From assembly GCA_020026225.1 (NCBI GenBank), contig JAHHQU010000003.1:1-64000 (forward strand): a stretch of DNA of 64,000 nt, read 5' to 3'. The notes under the pieces were generated by a model. It ran no database searches, was not told the DNA's origin, and was given only the letters and a program-made list of their open reading frames with translations. Position 1 is the stretch's first letter. Each line of letters begins with the position of its first letter. Origin of the DNA: Phocaeicola sp. GTDB lineage: Bacteria > Bacteroidota > Bacteroidia > Bacteroidales > Bacteroidaceae. The position numbers were made by a program, and so were the translations under genes. This document shows positions 27,501-35,415 of the stretch, piece after piece.

Positions 27501-28013
27501 TGACACCGCTTTCATCAGCTGACTTTTAAAGCCTATGTATGATATTTCTATAGATGCACCTTCGGATACATTCAATGTGAAATTTCCATCAAAGTCAGTA
27601 ATAGTTCCAGTTGTAGTACCTTTCTGCATTACTGTAGCGCCAATAACAGGTTCTCCCTTAGCGTCTTTTACTATACCTTTTATTTCTATTTTCTTGTCTG
27701 AAAACAGGGAGTCATCAGAAAATGACTTCTTTACTACTATACTCTTTCCTTTTATTTCGTATGACACATTCTGCCCATTCAATATCTGACTGACTGCATC
27801 ACTTAAATTCTTGGCATCGATGAAAACAGTTTTTTCCGTATCAATTTCTCCAGCTATGTATACAAATGAATAGCCACTCTTTTGCTGAAGTTCTGCTATT
27901 GCTTTCTTCACTGAAACTCCTTGCATTTTGATACTTACACTTTGGGAATAAGAGCTTAGATTGAAACATAATAAAGCTCCTGCTACAAGCATTGTTTTTC
28001 TTCGGTAATTCAT
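24579..28013 (-). CDS. SusC/RagA TonB-dependent transporter with STN signalling domain
   Basis: Outer-membrane receptor of 1144 residues. Order: signal peptide (1-24), secretin/TonB short N-terminal domain (about 45-95, KAIAELQQKSGYSFVY), carboxypeptidase-regulatory-like domain (about 108-185, IKGIVKDAKGEPVIGATV), TonB box region (DEVVVVGFGSQKKANLTGAV in outline, about 190), plug (about 210-310) and a 22-strand barrel. The STN domain is the feature that couples such receptors to a FecR anti-sigma factor, and a FecR gene lies directly upstream. Substrate is unknown but likely a sulfated oligosaccharide in view of the adjoining sulfatase. Confidence 0.94.
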   Translation of the reverse strand: MNYRRKTMLVAGALLCFNLSSYSQSVSIKMQGVSVKKAIAELQQKSGYSFVYIAGEIDTEKTVFIDAKNLSDAVSQILNGQNVSYEIKGKSIVVKKSFSDDSLFSDKKIEIKGIVKDAKGEPVIGATVMQKGTTTGTITDFDGNFTLNVSEGASIEISYIGFKSQLMKAVSGKLLSVTLKEDTEVLDEVVVVGFGSQKKANLTGAVTTVKMDEVLGDRPLVQAADALQGSVPGLLVNNGGNAPGQGKSFQIRGAYSIGSGSVIAPLVLIDNVEGDIDMLNPDDIESITVLKDAASSAIYGARAAGGVILVTTKRPKGKTKFQLNYNNNFAFANAFNLPEQASLDTYLKTYMEVEGDQFWTMGSPSVSKWLGYLEQYKKDPSSLNVLGDGIYKDEAGGVYYLNEKDLVKNMLETSFQHTHNLSVSGATDKLRYRLSGGFVDSNGVLITDKDSYTRLNFSSFVSADVTDWFTQEATVSYAHSDRQLPSSALGAIYGTRLASFYPEGTMPEGIDNNATGLPFFTPANQIRWSNPSKHLNDNPRIFLKSIIKPIKNFEIAFEYTFDKKVYDYSWYTGSVKYTTVQGGCDVTPTNDHLDKTKRNTNYNAINLYGTYSFDIAKDHHFKLMAGFNQESSYIETVELNSYNQAIVDVPSLGGGDPAMLKAKDSYSEYSVRGGFFRVNYNYKDKYLFEANGRYDGSSKFPKSNRFGFFPSASVGWNISQESFMEKTQDWLGMLKLRASYGVIGNQNISPYSFIPDMTISNKYNGWLVDKSYVVAINSLPSLVSTTFTWEKVGTTNIGLDFSLFNNRLSGLVEWFQRDTKGMLAPGMQLPAVVGASAPTQNTADMRTRGWEMNVNWRDKIGDFGYRIGFNISDAKSEIIKYDSNESKMIDHPYVGQQMGEIWGYVSDGFYTVDDFVDTKSWKLKDGVTSINGTNPRPGDVKFKNLRDDDMGENLIYGGEGTYDNPGDRKIIGNETPRYLYGITFGGNYKGFDLNIFLQGTGKRDKWIANTLMFPMYGDYKFVPLYEGLDNYWKPTDIANGDYTCANPGAEYPRLYGNYGNMSSNYRVSDKYLSDASYLRIKNISLSYTFPKHLIQKISLSNLKAFVSIENLATFSSLPKGIDPETLNWNYPAFRTVSFGLNLSL

Positions 28014-28117
28014 AATTAAACAATAAAATGGTTAAAACTTAGATTGTTAAGGTTCCGAATAAATAATAATTAGATTAACTTTGTAAATGGATAATATTTA
28101 TTCTACCTTTTGAAAAA

Positions 28118-28182
28118 ATAAAGGGATAAGATTTTTCAAGAGCCGAATAACCTGCCAGTTTTTCGGCTTTTACTTTATTCTT
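28118..28182 (-). terminator. Hairpin between fecR and susC
   Basis: Inner stem AGCCGAA (28141-28147) with TTCGGCT (28162-28168), extended by the outer AATAAAG/CTTTATT pairing. It could end the fecR transcript or attenuate read-through into the SusC gene. The rest of the 28014-28279 gap shows no clear promoter of the housekeeping type. Confidence 0.45.
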
Positions 28183-28279
28183 TTGGCATACCAAGACATT
28201 CTGGTTAAATACTTATTCATGAACTGTTCGACATAATTGTTTAAAAGGTATTAGGTTTGTATTAAAGGTTATAATTAAA

Positions 28280-29305
28280 TTAATATATAGTTACAGTATT
28301 ATCATGTATGTTGTAATCAAGTTTACCTGTAGCTTCAAGAACTGACATTACCTCATTTATACTTTGAATATTTCGATTAAAACGTCCAACTATACGAAGT
28401 TTTTTCAATTCTTCATTGCTTATCATAATATGCACTCCATAGTTACGTGACAATCTTTTTACGACATCTACCAAAGGAACATCTTCAAATATCATCTCTC
28501 CGTTCATCCATGCTTTATCATTGGATATAAATTCTGAACTGTTCTTTTTCAATACACCTGTCTCCTTATCGAACTCGGCACGCTCGCCAGGAGCAAGTTC
28601 TACATATTGGGATGCGTCAAATATATTATCCAAAGCCACCTTTCCTTCCATCAATGATACTGATGCTATCTTATCTTCCGGATAATTCTGTACATTGAAT
28701 TTTGTTCCAAGAACTTTTATTCGCAATCCCTCACTCTCTACACAGAAAGGTTTGGTTTCATTTTTACTTACCTCAAAATAAGCTTCACCATCAAGGTCTA
28801 CATTTCTATTCTTCACACCAAAATTCTGAGAATATGCCAAACGTGAACCTCCATTGAGGATGACTATTGTACTGTCTGGAAGCAGCATCTTACTTGTTCC
28901 TCCTACAGGAGCTTCTATCTTTATCATCGACAATGATTGATAAAGGTTTTCTTCTCCTGCTTGGAAAGACATATATGATATAAAACCTAATATGAAAACA
29001 GCAGCTGCATATTTATATATATTTCTAATATACAATAATCTTTCCATGTTGTGTTTATGATTGTCTTTTTGGTATTCTTCAGACACTCGTTTTCTGAAAC
29101 ATTCAAAAGCTTTGTCTGAATCATATAAATGTATTTCATCTTCCGAACAAGAGGATACCCAAATTTCCTGATACTGCATAAAATATCTTTTGTTTTCATC
29201 TGACCGGTCTATCCATGATTTCAGTTCTTTTATCTGCAAATCATCAAGTTCGCCCGAAAGATAGGAAACTATCAACTGATCAATATGTCCTCTTTGTCCA
29301 TCCAT
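28280..29305 (-). CDS. FecR-family anti-sigma factor
   Basis: Inner-membrane regulator of 341 residues. The N-terminal cytosolic part (about 1-90) contains LSGELDDLQIKELKSWID, the sigma-binding region of such proteins. One membrane helix (about 95-113, YAAAVFILGFISYMSF) is followed by the periplasmic FecR domain (about 125-220) and a DUF4974-type C-terminal domain (about 260-341) that contacts the STN domain of the receptor. It stands directly upstream of the STN-bearing SusC gene. The expected sigma partner is not next to it but 8 kb away at 20310-20897, on the other flank of the locus. Confidence 0.9.
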   Translation of the reverse strand: MDGQRGHIDQLIVSYLSGELDDLQIKELKSWIDRSDENKRYFMQYQEIWVSSCSEDEIHLYDSDKAFECFRKRVSEEYQKDNHKHNMERLLYIRNIYKYAAAVFILGFISYMSFQAGEENLYQSLSMIKIEAPVGGTSKMLLPDSTIVILNGGSRLAYSQNFGVKNRNVDLDGEAYFEVSKNETKPFCVESEGLRIKVLGTKFNVQNYPEDKIASVSLMEGKVALDNIFDASQYVELAPGERAEFDKETGVLKKNSSEFISNDKAWMNGEMIFEDVPLVDVVKRLSRNYGVHIMISNEELKKLRIVGRFNRNIQSINEVMSVLEATGKLDYNIHDNTVTIY

Positions 29306-29424
29306 TGTTTTATCTTGTTATATCTCTATGACGATTTTTATTTATAGTCGGGTAGTATAAATCATGAAGAAAATGTATTTTTTTTATAAAAAGTCACATA
29401 GAGCCGCATAAAGCACTGACTAAA

Positions 29425-29480
29425 AAAGACAAAGGTGAAAACACAATCTTCTTCAAAATTGCATTTTCACCTTTGTCTTT
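29425..29480. terminator. Bidirectional terminator after the xanthine permease gene
   Basis: 17-bp perfect arms, AAAGACAAAGGTGAAAA (29425-29441) and its complement (29464-29480), flanked by A and T tracts. Confidence 0.82.
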
Positions 29481-29496
29481 ATATAAAAGCTACTGA

Positions 29497-30831
29497 TTAT
29501 TCCTTTATCCTTATCAGCAGATTTGCCAATATTGCGGTCAGACCGCCTGTTGTAATACCAGAAGTAAATATATTACGTATTACTTCCGGGAATTGAGACA
29601 ATATGCCTGGCACAAGTTCAACGCTAAGCCCGAAAGAGAAACTCAATGCCATTACAAGTGTTGCCTTACGGTCTATATTCTGAGATGCTATGATACGGAT
29701 ACCTGCTGCTGCCACTGTTCCGAACATCAAGAGTGTTGCACCTCCCAATACCGGGTCTGGCATGAGCGAGAATACAAGTCCTACTGCCGGGAACAATCCC
29801 AAAAGTATCAAGAATCCAGCTATGAAATACCCTACGTATCTGCTGGCAACTCCTGTAAGTTGTATCATCCCATTGTTCTGTGCAAAGATTGAGTTAGGGA
29901 AAGAATTGAACGCTCCTGCCACCATTGAGTTGAATCCATCTGCAAGGATACCTCCCGAAGCACGTTTCACGAATTTCTCTCCTTCTACAGGTTCTCCTGA
30001 TATCAACGAGTTTGCAGTAACATCACCATAAGCCTCTATGGCAGTGATGAGATATACAAGTCCCAAGCCTATTATGGCAGAGATATCAAAAGTTATGCCA
30101 TACTTGAATGGTACTGGGACATTGAAGCCACCGTAATCCTGTACGGACGAGAAGTCCACCATACCCATAAACCATGACACGATGTATCCCACTATCAAAC
30201 CTATGACTATGGAACTCATTCGAAGATAACGGTTTGAACTACGATTGAAGATTATTATAAGCACCAGCACTAGAGCTGATATGCCTAGATATTCCATAGA
30301 GCCGAACGTTCCATTCTCTATTGCCTTGTTTCCGCCTCCGCAGGCTGTTATACCTACTTTTATAAGGCTCATACCTATCAGTGTAACAACTATACCCGAC
30401 ACCAAAGGGGTAATGATTTTCTTCGTATATTTCAGTACTCTACTTATAGCCATTTCTACAGTTGATGCTGCTATTGTGGCACCAAATACCGAAGACAATC
30501 CTCCTGTGAGACCTGCCGAGATTATAGGACCTATGAAAGAGAAACTTGTACCTTGCACACATAACAGCCCGCAACCTATAGGTCCAACTTTCCTACACTG
30601 TATGAATGTTGATATACCCGAGACAAAAAGAGCCATAGATACAAGAAAGCCTGTAGTTTCTATATCCAGCCCCAATGCTCCAGATATGATGAGTGGAGGG
30701 GTTATTATGGCTACAAAGATAGCCAACAGGTGTTGTAATGCTGCAAAAACAGTGTCTTTCAGAGGCGGACGGTCTTCAAGACCATAAATAAGTCCACTTC
30801 CGGGAGTAGAGTTTTTTTCTTTTTCCATCAA
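29497..30831 (-). CDS. Nucleobase:cation symporter, probable xanthine permease
   Basis: NCS2-family permease of 444 residues with about twelve to fourteen membrane segments. Family blocks are GIFQ-like GLVYLITAIEAYGDVTANS (about 258-276), GILADGFNSMVAG, and the QNNGMIQLTGVASRYVG segment (about 325-341) that corresponds to the NCS2 signature with the substrate-contacting Q/N residues. Substrate xanthine is inferred from the gene 29 bp upstream, xpt, with which it is co-transcribed, and from likeness to PbuX. Uric acid is an alternative. Confidence 0.85.
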   Translation of the reverse strand: MMEKEKNSTPGSGLIYGLEDRPPLKDTVFAALQHLLAIFVAIITPPLIISGALGLDIETTGFLVSMALFVSGISTFIQCRKVGPIGCGLLCVQGTSFSFIGPIISAGLTGGLSSVFGATIAASTVEMAISRVLKYTKKIITPLVSGIVVTLIGMSLIKVGITACGGGNKAIENGTFGSMEYLGISALVLVLIIIFNRSSNRYLRMSSIVIGLIVGYIVSWFMGMVDFSSVQDYGGFNVPVPFKYGITFDISAIIGLGLVYLITAIEAYGDVTANSLISGEPVEGEKFVKRASGGILADGFNSMVAGAFNSFPNSIFAQNNGMIQLTGVASRYVGYFIAGFLILLGLFPAVGLVFSLMPDPVLGGATLLMFGTVAAAGIRIIASQNIDRKATLVMALSFSFGLSVELVPGILSQFPEVIRNIFTSGITTGGLTAILANLLIRIKE

Positions 30832-30860
30832 TTCCAGTTTTGTTATATTTTATGGTACGA

Positions 30861-31430
30861 CTAGTCTTTCAATATAATCTTACAGTCATCAAGACTTTCG
30901 ATTATAGCCAAAGACTCAACATGTATTCCCAAGTTACGAAGTTCGTCGCCACCATGCTGGAATGATTTTTCTATAAGGAATCCCATTCCCACCAGTTCGG
31001 CACCTGCCTTGTTCACAAGGTCTATTATTCCTTTTGCTGCATTGCCATTGGCAAGGAAGTCATCAATAAAGAGTACTTGGTCGCCTTCTTTCAGATAATC
31101 CTTGCTGACACATACATCGTAGTTTCTGTCTTTAGTGAATGAATACACTGTAGTGGTCAACATGTTTTCCATTGTACTTGGTTTTTTCTTCTTTGCAAAT
31201 ACAACAGGAAGTTCGAGCAAATATCCCACCATAATGGCCGGTGCTATACCACTTGCCTCTATTGTCAGTATCTTGTTGATCCTTGTACTAGCAAATCGTC
31301 TTACAAATTCTACAGCCATTGACTTCATCAGAATAGGGTCCATCTGATGATTGATAAAGTTATCAACTTTAAGAATACCTCCATCAAAGCATTTACCGTC
31401 CTGCAGTATCCTGTCTTTAAGTGCCTTCAT
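30861..31430 (-). CDS. xpt: Xanthine phosphoribosyltransferase
   Basis: Converts xanthine and PRPP to XMP. 189 residues, the family's usual length. PRPP motif [16 protein letters not shown] (about residues 124-139) is typical of Xpt rather than adenine phosphoribosyltransferase, and [24 protein letters not shown] precedes it. First gene of the xpt-permease operon. A -7 element TACCTTTG (minus strand, 31476-31483) gives a leader of only about 40 nt, too short for the purine riboswitch found before xpt-pbuX in Firmicutes. Confidence 0.93.
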   Translation of the reverse strand: MKALKDRILQDGKCFDGGILKVDNFINHQMDPILMKSMAVEFVRRFASTRINKILTIEASGIAPAIMVGYLLELPVVFAKKKKPSTMENMLTTTVYSFTKDRNYDVCVSKDYLKEGDQVLFIDDFLANGNAAKGIIDLVNKAGAELVGMGFLIEKSFQHGGDELRNLGIHVESLAIIESLDDCKIILKD

Positions 31431-31475
31431 TTCACAAATTATTATTAAAAAGTTTCAAAATAGAGTTTTAATGTA

Positions 31476-31483
31476 CAAAGGTA
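31476..31483 (-). promoter_or_regulatory. -7 element of xpt-permease operon
   Basis: Minus-strand TACCTTTG, 46 bp before the xpt ATG; -33 not clear. Confidence 0.5.
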
Positions 31484-31561
31484 CAAGAAAAAACTTTTCA
31501 ATGATAAATATAGCAGAAATATTCGTTTTTTTTAATGGATAAATAATCAGCAACTACTGCA

Positions 31562-32512
31562 TCATGGTTGCACTCCCTGCTCTTCAAGCAGAAAAATTAT
31601 GTCTCCATTTACTACATTCCAGTCCTTCACTTCATTGCCCGATAAAGACAAACTTCCTTTCTTCCATCCCAAGCTATATTTGTATAAGCTGCCGGAAGTA
31701 AAATTCTGTCCCAATTCTATATTCGCCGTTTTTTGCGACTCTCCGTCTTTATATGATAATGTAAACGTCAATGGAGTTTTCAGTTGTACCGGATTTATCA
31801 AGACTGCCAATGTGTGCTTTTTGTCAAGCTGTACTGCTTGTTCGTATTTTATATCAATAGTAGAGGAGGCAACAGTTGCTCCGACATCGACCATTTCGTC
31901 AGTTCCTGTATCGTCTCCAAAAACAAATTTCTTATCATTAGCAATTCCTTCACCTTCAAACTTACAACCTGTAATATCCACTTTTCCACTTTCTCCGCCA
32001 CTATTGGCTATGCTGAGATATAACAAAGAATAAACGTGACTGAATGAATTTTCACCTGAGAATGACACCATTCCTCCATTGTCATTGTAAGAGACTTTAC
32101 ATCTTCCTTTTAGAAAATCATGCTTTCCTATGTCTGAAAGTTTTCCAGTCTGAGACAACAAATCGGGCATCATTATACCATCACGGGATACATTGTCTGA
32201 CGTACAAGGATAATAAGCAAGAAACTCAAACTTTTCAAACTTGTTTTCCCATGTCACTTCGGTATTGGCAGTCCATGTGCTTCCATCGTATGTCCACATG
32301 CTGGCTGTATTGTTTCCTTTAGTAAAAAGGCCTATACAGTCTTTATCTACGAAAACAGTTTTTCCGTCATCACTGGTAATGGTTCTTGAATGTACATCGT
32401 TTCCTACTTCAACTTCAAGTCTGACTAAAGATTTTTCAAAACCCGACTCTTCTACTTTACTGCATGAACATAATGACAATGTCATAGCAAAAACTAAATT
32501 TACATTTTTCAT
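31562..32512 (-). CDS. Fimbrillin-like lipoprotein
   Basis: 316-residue lipoprotein (LSLCSCSK lipobox) resembling the fimbrillin/Mfa-like proteins of Bacteroidales. It shows the usual pattern: a short variable start, then VGNDVHSRTI, TKGNNTASMWTYDGSTW, a segment FEFLAYYPC typical of the fimbrillin N-terminal domain, and beta-rich remainder ending in VKDWNVVNGDI, close to the family's terminal 'VxDWxxG' motif. Such proteins form or cap surface fimbriae after lipid anchoring and protease processing. It stands alone: no usher-like or anchor genes of a fimbrial operon are adjacent, so it may be an orphan stalk or tip subunit. Confidence 0.75.
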   Translation of the reverse strand: MKNVNLVFAMTLSLCSCSKVEESGFEKSLVRLEVEVGNDVHSRTITSDDGKTVFVDKDCIGLFTKGNNTASMWTYDGSTWTANTEVTWENKFEKFEFLAYYPCTSDNVSRDGIMMPDLLSQTGKLSDIGKHDFLKGRCKVSYNDNGGMVSFSGENSFSHVYSLLYLSIANSGGESGKVDITGCKFEGEGIANDKKFVFGDDTGTDEMVDVGATVASSTIDIKYEQAVQLDKKHTLAVLINPVQLKTPLTFTLSYKDGESQKTANIELGQNFTSGSLYKYSLGWKKGSLSLSGNEVKDWNVVNGDIIFLLEEQGVQP

Positions 32513-32645
32513 TTTACTTGATTTTAATAAGAATTACTGACTATATAAACTACCAATCATCATAAAACCTCCACCACAAAAAGGTAAATAATTAAAGATT
32601 GTGTTATCTTTGTAACATATTAACGTATAAATCTTTATAATATCA

Positions 32646-32759
32646 ATGAAAAAGAGCGCCCAGTCGTTTGAAGTAAAACGACTGGGCGCTCTTATCAAAA
32701 CGATTAGTCGCTCAAAACAAAACGACCTGTCGTTTTTCTTATTGTCTGTATTTTACTGA
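32646..32759 (+). CDS. Possible 37-residue peptide spanning the intergenic hairpin (weak)
   Basis: ATG at 32646 opens a frame of 37 codons (MKKSAQSFEVKRLGAL...) to TGA at 32757. A -7 element TATCTTTG at 32605-32612 faces it, so a short plus-strand transcript is possible. The frame runs through a perfect hairpin that already serves as a terminator for the opposite gene, and overlaps that gene's last codons, so it may equally be chance. Confidence 0.2.
   Translation: MKKSAQSFEVKRLGALIKTISRSKQNDLSFFLLSVFY
32652..32693. terminator. Terminator hairpin of the HHH gene
   Basis: Perfect 18-bp stem, 32652-32669 with 32676-32693, loop of 6 nt. On the minus strand five T follow. Strongest hairpin of the window. 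Confidence 0.8.
32653..32740. repeat. 22-bp period repeats around the HHH terminator
   Basis: AAAACGA recurs at 32675, 32697 and 32719, exactly 22 bp apart, and AGTCG sits in register in the copies at 32653 and 32697. Part of this follows from the hairpin, so the array call is tentative. Confidence 0.4.
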
Positions 32760-33472
32760 AAATCAATATAATGTTTCAACCGGTCTATATCTTCAGCCGA
32801 AAATTCCTTCAAGACCGACAATTGCATAATATTCTTTATCCTTCCTCTGCGCTCTCTGTATTTTAATATAGCCTTAACCTTGGGATAATTCATATACGGA
32901 TGACTCTTCAGTACATCAAACCCGTCAGAGTTTATCTTGAGCTTTCTATATACACTCGTTTCTGCCTTAAACCATCTTATAAGTGTCGAATCGGCATATT
33001 TCACTTCTTTAATCTGATTTACAGAATAAAATCCACCTAAACGTTCTCTATAATGTACTATATTACGTGATATTACACTCCCTATTCCAGGAATTTTCTT
33101 CAGTGTTACAGTATCGGCCGTATTCAAGTCTACAATTATCCCTTCCGAAAACTTCTCTTGTTTTTTGTATCTAGGCACGGCAGACTCCTTCTCGGAAGAT
33201 TCTTGAGAAATGAGTGGCTTGTAAAGACGATTGCCATTATTCCTGACGTTCCTTTTATGGTGTGTCACATTATCGCGACTGTTAGCAGGTCGGGATTTTT
33301 CGATCTTACACAAAAGAGAATCTGCCAAAGAAAGTGTATTGTTCTCAATTACAGCTTCATCTTGCCTGGTTGATTCCACCAGTATCAAAGAGACAATAAT
33401 AGCCATGACAAGCAATAGAAGTGTTATAACACGCCTTTCTCCTTTGGAATAATAGAACCAATCTTTCAACAT
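32753..33472 (-). CDS. Membrane-anchored helix-hairpin-helix protein
   Basis: 239 residues: short cytosolic start (MLKDWFYYSKGERR), one membrane helix (about 16-32), a charged spacer to about residue 110, then ComEA-like helix-hairpin-helix motifs. The first reads VDLNTADTVTLKKIPGIG (about 118-135), the second lies around DVLKSHPYMNYPKVKAILKYRERRG (about 184-208). ComEA proteins bind DNA at the cell surface during uptake, but Bacteroidetes have many anchored HHH proteins of unknown role. It is 14 bp downstream of the NSS transporter gene and probably in its operon. Ends at a strong hairpin. Confidence 0.8.
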   Translation of the reverse strand: MLKDWFYYSKGERRVITLLLLVMAIIVSLILVESTRQDEAVIENNTLSLADSLLCKIEKSRPANSRDNVTHHKRNVRNNGNRLYKPLISQESSEKESAVPRYKKQEKFSEGIIVDLNTADTVTLKKIPGIGSVISRNIVHYRERLGGFYSVNQIKEVKYADSTLIRWFKAETSVYRKLKINSDGFDVLKSHPYMNYPKVKAILKYRERRGRIKNIMQLSVLKEFSAEDIDRLKHYIDFQ

Positions 33473-33486
33473 AACATATGTAAATA

Positions 33487-34854
33487 TCAGAACAAGCTTA
33501 GTTCATTGAAGAATATGAGCAATATTCCTATAGGGGCAACGAACTTAAGTATAAATATATAGACAGGATAGAAAGTACCCTTAAGATTTCCGTAGTTTGT
33601 GGCTTCACCTTTCACTATATTCTTGTCAAGATACCATCCCACAAATACAGCCGAGAGCAAACCGGATACTGGAAGCATTATTTTGGCTGTGAGGAAATCA
33701 AGGGCATCAAATATATTAAGGCCGCAGATGGTATATCCGCTCCAGTCGCCCAAAGCCAGTGATGACACTACTCCTATAGACCAGCATCCTACTGATACAA
33801 TGGTAGCCGATTTGTGACGGGATATTCTAAACTTCTCATGAAAAAATGCCGTTGACACTTCGTGAAGTGAAATTGTGGATGTAAGGGCTGCCAATGCCAA
33901 CAATATATAGAAAGCGGATGCACATGCAGAAGAAAGCAAAGGCATTGACGAAAAAGCCTGTTCGAATACATTAGGTAATGTTATGAATATCAATGAAGGA
34001 CCTGAACCAGGATTTATACCTACCGAAAAGGCTGCGGGAAATATTATAACTCCTGCCAATACGGCTACAAAAGTATCTATCAACCCTACACTCATTGCCG
34101 TATGAGCCAGCCTTGTATCCTTGCCAAAATAAGATGCATATGTAGACAGACATCCCATTCCAAGACTCATCGAGAAAAAAGCTTGCCCCATAGCTCCTAA
34201 AAACACATCAGAAGTGACCTTGCCAAAATCGGGCTTTAACAGGAAATCGAGTCCCTTTTCTGCATTAGGAAGAGTGACGGAACATATTGCCAAAAGTATG
34301 ACCAATATGAACAATACTGGCATGAGCACTTTTGATGACTTCTCTATTCCATTCTTTACTCCTTTTACTATTACAAAATGGGTTACAATCATAAAGACAG
34401 AAAGCCACAGTATAGGTCTGAATGGGTCTTGAGAAAACTCTGTGAACATTGAAACAAAATCATCGGCACTTTTATTATTGAAACCTCCTGTCAAAGCCTG
34501 CAAAAGATATTCCAAAGTCCATCCTGCCACAACTGAATAATATCCAAATATAAGAAACCCGGTAAGCACACCAAGATAGCCTACCCACTTCCATTGGGTT
34601 CCAGGTGCGAGGACACCAAACGAACCTCCTGTACTTGCCTTGGCTCTCCTGCCTATTGTAAACTCTGCCACCATAATGGGCAAACCGAATATAAATATAC
34701 ATCCTAAATAGATGAGAATAAATGCTGCTCCGCCATGATTGCCCGCTTCATAGGGGAATCTCCATATATTTCCTAATCCTACTGCTGAACCTGCTGCAGC
34801 AAGAATTGCTCCCAGTTTACTTCCAAAACTAATTCGTTCGTGATTGCGTTGCAT
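33487..34854 (-). CDS. Sodium-dependent transporter of the neurotransmitter:sodium symporter family
   Basis: NSS-family permease, 455 residues and about eleven to twelve membrane helices, LeuT fold. The first-helix sodium and substrate site AAAGSAVGLGNIWRFPYEAG is complete (about residues 14-33), followed by GGAAFILIYLGCIFIFGLP and EFTIGR. These proteins import amino acids or related amines with sodium; the substrate cannot be assigned. Two -7 elements (minus-strand TATTTTTG at 34897-34904 and 34905-34912) lie upstream. The HHH gene follows after 14 bp. Confidence 0.92.
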   Translation of the reverse strand: MQRNHERISFGSKLGAILAAAGSAVGLGNIWRFPYEAGNHGGAAFILIYLGCIFIFGLPIMVAEFTIGRRAKASTGGSFGVLAPGTQWKWVGYLGVLTGFLIFGYYSVVAGWTLEYLLQALTGGFNNKSADDFVSMFTEFSQDPFRPILWLSVFMIVTHFVIVKGVKNGIEKSSKVLMPVLFILVILLAICSVTLPNAEKGLDFLLKPDFGKVTSDVFLGAMGQAFFSMSLGMGCLSTYASYFGKDTRLAHTAMSVGLIDTFVAVLAGVIIFPAAFSVGINPGSGPSLIFITLPNVFEQAFSSMPLLSSACASAFYILLALAALTSTISLHEVSTAFFHEKFRISRHKSATIVSVGCWSIGVVSSLALGDWSGYTICGLNIFDALDFLTAKIMLPVSGLLSAVFVGWYLDKNIVKGEATNYGNLKGTFYPVYIFILKFVAPIGILLIFFNELSLF

Positions 34855-34896
34855 AAAAAAGCCTTATTAAATTATAATTAGAATTTATTTTTAATA

Positions 34897-34912
34897 CAAA
34901 AATACAAAAATA
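34897..34912 (-). promoter_or_regulatory. Tandem -7 elements of the NSS-HHH operon
   Basis: Two adjacent minus-strand TATTTTTG octamers, 8 bp apart, about 45-55 bp before the ATG. Confidence 0.45.
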
Positions 34913-34915
34913 TCA

Positions 34916-34923
34916 TACTTTTG
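34916..34923 (+). promoter_or_regulatory. -7 element TACTTTTG of the VanZ-like gene
   Basis: Lies 25 bp before the ATG at 34949 and next to the divergent NSS promoter. Confidence 0.45.
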
Positions 34924-34948
34924 CCATACAATTTTAAAGATTAAAATC

Positions 34949-35338
34949 ATGATTAGTTATTTTAAGAAATATCCGCTATCTATTTGTATCATTGCAGTTA
35001 TATTGTATCTGTCTTTTTTCAAACCTCCACAAACATCATTAAGCGAGATAAAGAATATAGACAAGATTGTCCATATATGTATGTATGGCGGACTTACAAT
35101 GGTGCTGTGGACGGAACATCTGCTTCATCATAAATCTATAATAAAAAGACATCTCATTATAGGTGGGATAATCTGCCCTATTTTGATGAGCGGATTAATA
35201 GAGATTGGGCAGTCTGCACTGACAGACAACAGAAGTGGTGACTGGATGGACCTTATTGCAAATATTACAGGAATAATACTCGGCTCAGTTTTCAGCTACT
35301 ATGTTGTAAGACCATATTTAAGGAAGATGAAAAAATAA
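34949..35338 (+). CDS. VanZ-like membrane protein
   Basis: 129-residue protein with four predicted membrane helices, the size and layout of stand-alone VanZ-family proteins. Helix 1 is about residues 12-28; the pattern DKIVHICMYGGLTMVLW (about 43-59) and the final block GRxxxxxD-like DNRSGDWMDLIANITGIILG (about 94-113) match the family, where the acidic residue after the loop is conserved. VanZ in enterococci gives low-level teicoplanin resistance, but the widespread small homologues have no known role and this annotation implies no resistance. Ends at a hairpin shared with the convergent sigma gene. Confidence 0.8.
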   Translation: MISYFKKYPLSICIIAVILYLSFFKPPQTSLSEIKNIDKIVHICMYGGLTMVLWTEHLLHHKSIIKRHLIIGGIICPILMSGLIEIGQSALTDNRSGDWMDLIANITGIILGSVFSYYVVRPYLRKMKK

Positions 35339-35376
35339 AAAAAGAGACCATGCATAATTAAATGCAGGCCTCTTTT
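35337..35376. terminator. Hairpin between the VanZ-like and sigma genes
   Basis: Imperfect stem AAAAGAG.CC.TGCA with TGCAGG.CTCTTTT around an AT-rich loop, flanked by A and T runs; fits convergent genes. Confidence 0.6.
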
Positions 35377-35415
35377 CATTCTATGGAAACATTAATCTTT
35401 ATATATAGTGTATAC

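Noticed and set aside
31431..31561. Purine riboswitch before xpt
   Set aside because: The -7 element leaves about 40 nt of leader, and no aptamer-like three-way junction sequence is seen.
34949..35338. Glycopeptide resistance gene vanZ
   Set aside because: Only the general VanZ-like membrane fold is shared; there is no van cluster and such small homologues are common in Bacteroidetes.
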